Shown: one piece after another, positions 56,367-64,000 of the stretch
How the letters are laid out: each line of letters begins with the position of its first letter
How positions within the stretch are numbered: position 1 is the stretch's first letter
Assembly (NCBI GenBank): GCA_944472155.2
Contig: OX235279.1
Coordinates: 62,035,564-62,099,563, forward strand
From: Trichobilharzia szidati
Taxonomy: Eukaryota; Platyhelminthes; Trematoda; Strigeidida; Schistosomatidae
Length of the DNA stretch: 64,000 nucleotides
Reading direction: 5' to 3'
Notes under the pieces: model-generated
Seen by the model: the letters and a program-made list of their open reading frames with translations, nothing else
Databases searched by the model: none
Told to the model about the DNA's origin: nothing
Program-made: the position numbers and the translations under genes

Positions 56367-58549
56367 CCCAGAGTCTAGGCCATGATGGTATACCTGCCAT
56401 TGTCCTAAGGAAATGTACTGATATTTTAAGCAACCCACTTACAAACATTTTTAATACTTCTTTTTCTAAAAATGTTGTACCTACTCTGTGGAAAGATATT
56501 AAAATCATCCCTGTACCCAAGTCAGGCTCTGGTAATAATGCTAAGTTTAGACCTATCGCTATTACCTCTCCTTTTTTGAAACTAATGGAGAAATTATTGT
56601 TACTAAAACTTGTTCCCTCCCTAAGTTTTCAAACGATCCAAAGCAGTTTGCTTACAAACAGGGTAGAAGTACTTTGGACGCTGATGCTGTGTTTCATCAC
56701 AACATTGTATCCTCCTTAGACAAAGGGGCCAAGTTTGTCCGTTGTACGTTCCTTGACTATACATCTGCTTTCGACTCTGTACCTAGAGGCCTATTGTTAA
56801 ACAAGCTTAGCCTTACACAAACTGAGCCCTGGGCTATCAACTGGCTACAGTCTTACTTCTATAATAGGATGCAGTACACGGTATATAATGGTGTATCTTC
56901 CTCTCCTTTGCTCATTGAAGCTGGAGTTCCTCAGGGTGCTGTTCTTTCTCCGTTTCTCTTTTCCTTCTTCTTACATGATTTACCTCTTTCAGATGAAATC
57001 AACTTCGTCAAATATGCAGATGACCTGTCTGTATCGTTTCCCATTAGGTCTCAGTCAGACTGTTTCAAATTAAATAGCTTCCTGTCGGACATCAGTGAGT
57101 GGTCCAAACTAAATGGTCTCATGCTGAATCCCTCAAAATGCCAGACTATTGACTTCTCCCTTAGGCATAAACGAGATCTACAAACACTAGTAAGTTCTCA
57201 TGAAAACTGTTGCATTGAGGGGACTAAAATTGAAACTAAGTCTAATGCAAAATACCTCGGTCTAGTTCTATCTTCCGACCTTACTTGGACATCTCATATC
57301 CTAACGATTTCTAAGAAAGTGTTCTGTCTTACCTACTACATTAAGAAACTTAGACAATCTGGAATCACCCAACCTCTACTTTCACAATTTGTCAACTCTC
57401 GTATCTTACCCATTCTACTTTACTGTGCTCCCCGTTAGTCTTTCCTGGTCTACTGAAAAAAGGACCACACCATCCTGAGAAGGATGTTGAAGGTAGTCAG
57501 TAGGACTAGTGGTGTAAAACTCAGTCAGCTCGTCACTACATCAGTTGATAGGCATCTGAATACATGCGAAAAATGGTCAAAAACCATACTCTCCGACCCC
57601 CAACACCCTCTCTATTCCCAACTCTCGCCTTGTATCTCATCAGGTAAAACCAGAAATCAGTATGAAATAATCTATGCTCGTACAACCAAGTACAGGAACT
57701 CAACGATACCATACTTGGCCCATGTTCTAAGCGACAGAGACAATGTTAAGCGCGAAACCTATGACTTGCTTTGTTGTTAATAACATAATTTTAGGCTCTT
57801 TTATTTCTCTCTTATTTTGTATTCTATAGTGAACTCCTACTCAAACATACTTAGCTACCTAAATTATTAACATTGGCTTCCTTTTTTGTACTTTACTATA
57901 TTCCTTCTATTGTGTATCCACTGGTTCCGACTCTATTAGCACCATGAGTATTACAAAATTGTCCTGTCATTAACCATCAAGTAATTATTAGTTTTGTGTT
58001 TTTCTTATTTTCTATACTTTTCTGCAATATTAAACTGACAATCATTGGTTGTGAACGCCATTGTCACCACCTTAAAAAATTTTGTATTATTCAGGATTAC
58101 TCACACTTCCACTACAAACACTGCATTAGACCTGACAATAAAAAACAAAACAACAACCCTGAAATGTTATTTTATGATTGTTTAGAGTTCTTTCAACCAA
58201 ATAAACTGACCATCTTGGCGATAAACATTCTTAAATATCATTTCATAACTTCTTGTATGACTATAGCTTTACTGTCACCATGCATAATCATATCATAGCT
58301 TCCACTACCCAATACTGAGTTATTATTATATGATGTTTATTTTCCTTTCTACTTCTTGGTATTTTTTCGCATTTATAATTATTTTTGTGTTTATCCTGTT
58401 TTTTTTTTTTGCTGTTGGTGTCTTTAGATTTTTTTTTGTTAAATACTCCTTTTAAATGTTTGTAACATTAGATGCAAATATTGTAGATATTGTGCTGAAA
58501 ATTCCACACTGTACCACTAGTACTGTTTCTGGAATAAAGCAAATTATTA
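56367..58549 (+). mobile_element. LINE-C reverse transcriptase and 3' end (unit 2)
   Basis: Counterpart of 44280-46465. The RT frame 56674-57438 keeps FVRCTFLDYTSAFDSVPRGL and the YADDL box. The same frameshift before it and the same stop after CAPR are present, so the inactivating changes predate the duplication. Confidence 0.9.
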
Positions 58550-59144
58550 TTCTTGCCACTCCCTTCACAGTCAAACATTGCCATAGTGCTTTTCGATCCA
58601 TGGAGTCGAAGGCCGCCTTCAAGTCAAGAAATATGGCAATTGTTGGATGCCGAAAAGTGCGTCTATGTTCTAGGATCTGTCGGAGAGTGAAGATATGATC
58701 TATGCACCCTCTACCTGGCCTAAAGCCTGCTTGATTTTCCCTCGTTTGTTCCTCCCGAGTTCGGCTTAGTCTGTGCATGATTACTGAGCCTAGGATTTTA
58801 GAGACTATGTTCGTCAGGCTGATTCCTCTATGATTATCACATGAGGACTTGTCTCCCTTCTTGAATATCGGTATAATAAGTGACTTACCCCAATCTGATG
58901 GAACCGTCTCTGATTCCCAGACGTTACCTAGTACCTTAGTTAAACTATATACTAGTGTGTCACCACCATATTTAAACACCTCCGGAATAATTCCGTCGGG
59001 TCCTGCCGCTTTGCCTCGTTTCAGATTACAGATAGCTTTTGTGACCTCACTTACAGACGGCGGGCCAGTGTCTGGTATCCATTGAATTGAGTTCACATAA
59101 TTCCCTATGTATTTATTTGTCATCCCTTACGTTTCCATTTTTTT
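58550..59144 (-). mobile_element. RTE-B RT N-terminal half (unit 2)
   Basis: Counterpart of 46466-47060, with GKAAGPDGIIPEVF where unit 1 reads GKAAGPDGFIPEVF. It continues across the inserted LINE-C at 55189-54395. Confidence 0.9.
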
Positions 59145-60032
59145 TCTTCGAATTGTGTGTTTTCCATGAAATATGAAAACTTGAACCACTGTACTTCAGT
59201 GCAAATTCAAGTGAAATTCAGTCAGATTTATCACTTTGAAGAAACAAACTGTATTCAATTTCTTTCAAAAATGCTTGTTGAAAACATTTGAAACGCATTT
59301 CTAATGGTAAAAAGAGAATACAATTATCTAATTACTAACTCAAGACAATGAATGATCTCGTTGATGATGCAACTCAGACGATAAAAACCCCAATACTTTA
59401 GCCAAAAGATCTATTCGTATAACCACAAAAACGGTATGGTTGCAATCTTTATAACGAATTGAAGCAACAATGCATTTTACACCACATCGGCAGATATTTA
59501 GGATGCAAATATTTTGATTTCAGATGCAAAGCTTGCTAACACTCACATTTCACAGTTAGTTAGCTTTAATTATACGACTAATCCAAATTTACATCCATCT
59601 TATCCTTGGTTTGTTTTATACCGCATTAATGTTACAAAATCTCCGTAGGGATATTACAGTAAATGTGGACAGTTACCAGAACATTAGCTACATATACCTA
59701 AGTCATTTGTGCAAATAAAAGATCACTCAAAAGATACATGATATAATTAGTATGAAATTCTTTATGTACACCTCACAGACAATTCGAATTGACTGAACAG
59801 AGGAGTCAAATAAAACAAAAACAAAGGTGAATGTAGAGGGATGTAGTATGAATTAAAGTAACTCTGAGAAAAATGAACACCATATTATAAATACAATTAA
59901 GAGTGCGAAGCAAGAAATAATGCATAAATGAAATGAAAATATTATTATACACAGCTGTTACCCAGCGTACAAATAAATATTTTTATGAGGAAGAGAAGTT
60001 TGGTGCGTTTGTTGTTCACAGGGATGCAAATT
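59145..60032. other. Unit 2 spacer downstream of the phosphatase exon
   Basis: Counterpart of 47061-47938, with a short extra stretch near 59199-59216. Expected to hold the 3' UTR of the minus-strand exon. Confidence 0.4.
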
Positions 60033-60292
60033 TTAGGTTTTAAAAAATTTGTACATTCTATCAATCCAAATATCATAAGATTTTTGATCTGCAGCCCCGA
60101 ACAATCCAATCTTACTTGGAATGACAGGATCGGCCTTAGGAGCGTACTCGAGAAGAGAACCATCGAGTCCAGTTAAACGACCACCAGCAGATTCTAAAAC
60201 TGCTTGTGCAGCACAAACATCCCAGCGACGTGTAGATGACGGGTGGACATACAAATCTGCATCACCTTTAATCACACTAATCACCTTAAAAC
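60033..60292 (-). CDS. 3'(2'),5'-bisphosphate nucleotidase-like phosphatase, last exon
   Basis: Same exon as 47939-48198, with identical protein sequence: acceptor CTAG/GTTTTAAG at 60293/60292, the WDVCA motif near 60210, the GGRLT block, and TAA at 60033-60035. The aspartate of WDVCA is a metal ligand in this superfamily. Being the copy nearest the upstream side of the window, it is the one most likely joined to the rest of the gene, whose other exons must lie beyond 64000 or were missed. A Golgi-type 3'-phosphatase or another superfamily member cannot be excluded from one exon. Confidence 0.82.
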
Positions 60293-62430
60293 CTAGTTGG
60301 AAAACAACAAAGTGAAAGATAATTATTGGTAGATTGATAATTAGTATTGTGTAAATCTATGGTCTTATGTGAATGACTGCTTGCGACAACTCCAATGATG
60401 ATCGTGATGAAGGTAATTGTACTAGTAAATGGTAGGAGCTGGGTTAGAGGAAGTTCCTGTTGATAAATACGAGATGTTTTCTCATTGAAGACTGTTAAAT
60501 TAGAAAATATGTGAAATTTCCAGTCATTTACGATTAAGTTCTGAGACTAAATTTCAAAATTCATGAACGAGTGAAGTAGTCTTCAGTAGAGGTTCTTTGT
60601 TACATGCTCGAAATGAGTTCTTTCTGAGGATGTTTTAACACCACTTTATGGATTATGAAATGGAGAGGTTAATAAACTAAATTAACAATCAGCTTGTTTA
60701 GAGTTTGCACGATGGCATTATTGTAATTCACTTCATTTCACTATACGGTAATTCAACGAGGCTGTTGAAATTCTAAGATGTTAAAACACTAGTCTTTGTC
60801 GCTCATAGAGATTTGCACTTAGTGTCCCGTGTTGGGTCGTGCAGTATGATCAGTAAGAATGATGTAATGCGTGCAGAATTCGACAGGAAGGCGCATTCAA
60901 AAGATTAGATGGTCTAGTTCTATCGTTTGATATAGCTAAAACACGTGTTACGCATGCGAAGCAAAGATCTTTTACAACTAGCAAGATTAGCTGATGTAGG
61001 ACTAGGTTACAAAAGAACTATTAGTCAGACGAAGACATAAAATGAATCAATCACATTATTCCTTGACTGTTGATCTAGGCGACACAATTCAGTATCTAAC
61101 TGATGTCCTCAGGATGTGAAAAATCAGTGGTTGCAGACTGCTCGTAACATGACTCAAAATCGTTTACGAAGACGCAGATGAATTCACTCCTCGTCATCTT
61201 CGAGATTCCGACAGTTCTCAATAATCTTAATCTAATTTCTATATTTTCCGTCAACTGTAATTTTGTAACATTTCTTTTCCCTACATTTATTTGTGCTTTA
61301 CTGAAGTGTCAACTTTATCCATTGAACTTTTTTTATAAAGCTTTACGTAGATGCTTTAGTCATTAAATGAGCAGTGATTGGACGAAGTACATTATCAAAC
61401 GTTACCAAAAAGTTTGAAAGTCAAGATTTTATAATGTACCTCAGAAGTAAGGTATTAACTGATTTCAATGGACGGTGGAATCGAAAAGAATAGAAAGAAA
61501 CAAAAACATAAACATTCAGATGTGTAGAATTTCTGGTTTCCAAATATTTATCAATACAATATGTGGTATGACACTGCTTCAACGTATATTCCGTAGAGTA
61601 TGACCTTTAGGCATTTCCGTTATTAAAAGGGAATGAAGATTAGTAATAGAAAGTCTTTCCGAAAATTAATCAGGAAGTCAACTTACTACTGCTCCCTTAA
61701 AAAAGTAGGAAATCCTTTAAATTAAAGTCTCGTAGATATTAAACTCAGCAGAAAATTAATTTTTAGGATTCAGCATTACCGACATACATGAGCTAACGAT
61801 ATGTACCACTGAGAAGTTCCAGGAGCCAAAACAATCTAAAAAGATTACTTTTTCATTAGATGCGGAGATATTTAAAAATGAATTTACGACTATAATATGA
61901 TTTATGTGCAGTTTGTAAAAAGCAATACACACTGACATATAGTGAAGAAATCACGTGCCACTATGGAAGACATTTTCCACATACTACATTGCGCATTTAT
62001 AAACAATCAATGCACAGATGCATGCTGTAAAGATAAGTAAAACACCCAATTCCTGGTATACCATGTTGTAAGGTAACATACAAACCTTTATGACCATGAT
62101 TATGATGTTCATTATAATAAAGCTTTTGTATTTCCAAATGAATGAAAAACAAAACGATATTGTTTTTACTGACGTTTTGCTACTTAATGCTAACAGCTTT
62201 ATCAAAGTATTATTAAACCGGAATTTACAAAATCTCAGCATATATATAACAAACAGTTAGGCGGTGAGAAAATAGACATAGGTCAAGTTAAAGGGACATA
62301 TTGAAAGTAAAAGTAGCAATGAAGATAGCTAAACCAAATAACAAAGGTAATAGTATGTCTGTTATGATATCAAAATAAAGTTTACTAACTTGATCATCGT
62401 TCGTCTGTCTGGGGGCATTTTTAGTTGTCA
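60293..62430 (-). other. Probable intron of the phosphatase gene
   Basis: Duplicated up to 61067, then unique AT-rich sequence. Frames at 61178-61366, 61756-61938 and 61984-62241 have no superfamily motif (no DPID-like or GEE-like phosphatase box), so no upstream exon was identified here. Confidence 0.4.
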
Positions 62431-62431
62431 C

Positions 62432-62662
62432 TTTGGTATTTAATCGGTACAAAGCTAAGGAAGTGTGTATACTGAGCTTTGGTCTCTAGCTTTCTAAATA
62501 TGGTTCTTTTGACGGAACCATCCTCTCTTCTCGTTAGTAGGACGTCGAGGAAGTGTAGAGAGTCGTTGCATTCTCCTTCGTAGGTGAAATGGACCGCTGA
62601 GTGTGCATTATTGAAGTTGCTCAGAATCATATGACTACTTAACCCTTCATCGTACACCCAGC
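62432..62662 (-). mobile_element. PLE inverted partial copy
   Basis: The minus strand encodes YDEGLSSHMILSNFNNAHSA, VHFTYEGECNDSLHFLDVLL and RREDGSVKRTIFRKLETKAQ (62669-62432), part of a Penelope RT just after the catalytic box. Its first 67 nt (62662-62596) have no counterpart on the plus side. The rest is the mirror image of 62663-62820. Confidence 0.8.
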
Positions 62663-62820
62663 AGTCCATTTCACCTACGAAGGAGAATGCAACGACTCTC
62701 TACACTTCCTCGACGTCCTACTAACGAGAAGAGAGGATGGTTCCGTCAAAAGAACCATATTTAGAAAGCTAGAGACCAAAGCTCAGTATACACACTTCCT
62801 TAGCTTTGTACCGATGAAAT
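62432..62820. repeat. Inverted repeat at PLE 5' end
   Basis: The left arm (about 62432-62595) and right arm (about 62663-62820) are near-perfect reverse complements over about 155 bp, for example GTACCGAT near both outer ends. A spacer of about 67 bp separates them. Confidence 0.9.
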
Positions 62821-63527
62821 ACAAACGTAATCTGATCAGATGCTTAGCATTTAGAGCAAGGTCTATTTGTTCCGAAGACTGTGTAGAGAAAGAACTCCAG
62901 GTCATCCGAGACATTCTAAGCGAGAACGGATATCCAGAGAAGTTCATTAAAGCCAACATAGGTTACAATAGCCGTAAACATGAACTGGCAACGGTGGAGA
63001 AAAAGCCTCTGTTTTTACGTCTCCAATTCAAGGGAGATACTCTTGTGGAGATTCTATTGCAACGTTTAACCAGGGCGATCAAGAAAACTTTCTACTCCGC
63101 ACGTCTGTGTCTATCCTTCAGTAGCCGTCCAATGTTCACCCAGCAACTCAAAGATGTCTTACCTAAGCTTAGCTCTTCTTCATGTATATACCATTTCAAC
63201 TGTTCCTGTGGTTCAAGTTATATAGGGCGCACGATTAGGCAAGTTCGTCTACGGGTTCGAGAACATTTACCAGCTTGGTTCAGCAGGGGGGAAATTAAGT
63301 GCATGAAAAGCTCGATCCTGTCACACTTGGTCGATACTGGACATCACATCGATGTCAACACAGCTTTCAGGGTTATATACCGAATTCCCAAGTCGTTATC
63401 ACTTACAGTTCGCTTACGTCTTCTACATATAGCTGAAGCTGTTGCAATAAGATCGACTAAACCGGAACTTTGTATCCAAAAAGAACACGTCCAGACGCTG
63501 CTCCTACCGTGGTCAAACTTGGATTGA
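62663..63527 (+). mobile_element. Penelope-like element 3' part with GIY-YIG
   Basis: An open plus frame begins at GTCCATTTCACCTACG (VHFTYEGECN), runs through LHFLDVLLTRREDGSV, PMKYKRNLIRCLAFRARSIC and FLRLQFKGDTLVEILLQRL, and ends with the nuclease CIYHFNCSCGSSYIGRTIRQ, VRLRVREHLPAW, AEAVAIRSTKPELCIQ and LLLPWSNLD with TGA at 63525-63527. The part from 62814 is 237 codons without a break, the best-kept GIY-YIG frame in the window. The RT core upstream is missing; the copy starts at the inverted-repeat centre. Confidence 0.88.
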
Positions 63528-64000
63528 TGATTCTTCCCCTTAACCCTCTTGGCTTTTTTTCTTCCTTTGCTTATTATTACAAATATCATCATTACAATTA
63601 TTGTTATTATTAATATTATTATCATTCGTCATAATTTATGCCCTTCATGCAAACATTCTCTCAATACTATCGAATGTTTTCGTTTATACTATCCGGACTT
63701 ATTATTAGTGATATTATCTCTTTTCGTAATATATACCTCCACCTGTTTCATTTTACATATTCGTTATATCATTATGAACCTCTCATTGCAGTCTTACTAT
63801 CTCCTGTTTAACACAGACCACTTTGTACTAGCCACTCACCTGACACCTTTTATAACCTTGAACTGACTTGCCAATTTCCCTACCCCACACTCTACAAATC
63901 TATTATGATTAATCACCATTGTCTCCCGTTTTACAATATTTTGTAATCGAATTCAGCCTAGCACGTTTGTCACACAAAAAAACGACTATTTATTTTGACA
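63528..64000. other. PLE 3' flank, T-rich with ATT repeats
   Basis: Contains an imperfect (ATT)n/(ATC)n tract around 63568-63630. No frame with a domain was seen. Part may be the PLE 3' UTR. Confidence 0.4.

Larger units (their letters stand above)
48962..61067 (+). repeat. Tandem duplication, unit 2 (about 12.1 kb)
   Basis: Second copy of 37224-48963. It carries a 349-bp insertion at 52954-53302, a two-base change making TGA near 51724, a CAA to TAA change near 53601, and an approximately 12-17-bp addition near 59199-59216. The right end CTTGAC at 61062-61067 leads into unique sequence. Confidence 0.95.

Overview
The window looks like genomic DNA of a parasitic flatworm, most likely a blood fluke of the genus Schistosoma. 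It is AT-rich, the two recognisable host genes have introns, and most of the rest is retrotransposon of the kinds common in schistosomes: RTE-type and CR1/Jockey-type LINEs, Penelope-like elements (PLEs) with GIY-YIG endonucleases, tRNA-headed SINEs and a decayed Gypsy fragment. The species assignment is inference from family content. No rRNA, CRISPR or bacterial-type operon is present.

Host genes. The minus strand from 14590 to 9773 carries five exons of the mitochondrial pyruvate dehydrogenase E1 alpha subunit (PDHA). All five have clean splice sites and intact frames; only the first, presequence-coding exon is not identified. The minus strand also carries the last exon of a 3'(2'),5'-bisphosphate nucleotidase-type phosphatase (inositol monophosphatase superfamily), present twice (60292-60033 and 48198-47939) because it lies in a tandem duplication.

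Layout. 1-5.4 kb: a minus-strand PLE fragment and two inverted copies of an RTE (family A). 7.4-8.7 kb: a decayed RTE (family B). 9.8-14.6 kb: PDHA. 16.2-18.9 kb: a SINE, an RTE-B tail and a PLE end. 19.8-21.4 kb: Gypsy and LINE endonuclease fragments. 21.9-26.4 kb: an almost full-length but broken CR1-like LINE (family D). 27.6-34.2 kb: a 349-bp repeat, LINE-C interrupted by a SINE and an RTE-B 5' end, and a PLE fragment. 34.3-36.85 kb: a decayed RTE-A. 37.22-61.07 kb: two head-to-tail copies of one unit of about 11.7 kb (12.1 kb in the second copy). 62.4-63.5 kb: a PLE 3' end with an inverted partial copy in front.

Each duplicated unit is a layered insertion: an RTE-B fragment, a PLE, then a minus-strand RTE-B split by a plus-strand LINE-C, which is itself split by a 631-bp minus-strand RTE-B 5' end flanked by a 17-bp target duplication. 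The first bases of that innermost insertion fold as an HDV-like (L1Tc Pr77-like) ribozyme, with helix P1 starting exactly at the insertion boundary. This is the most interesting signal in the window. The second unit differs from the first by a 349-bp repeat inserted with a 5-bp target duplication, for which the first unit provides the empty site.
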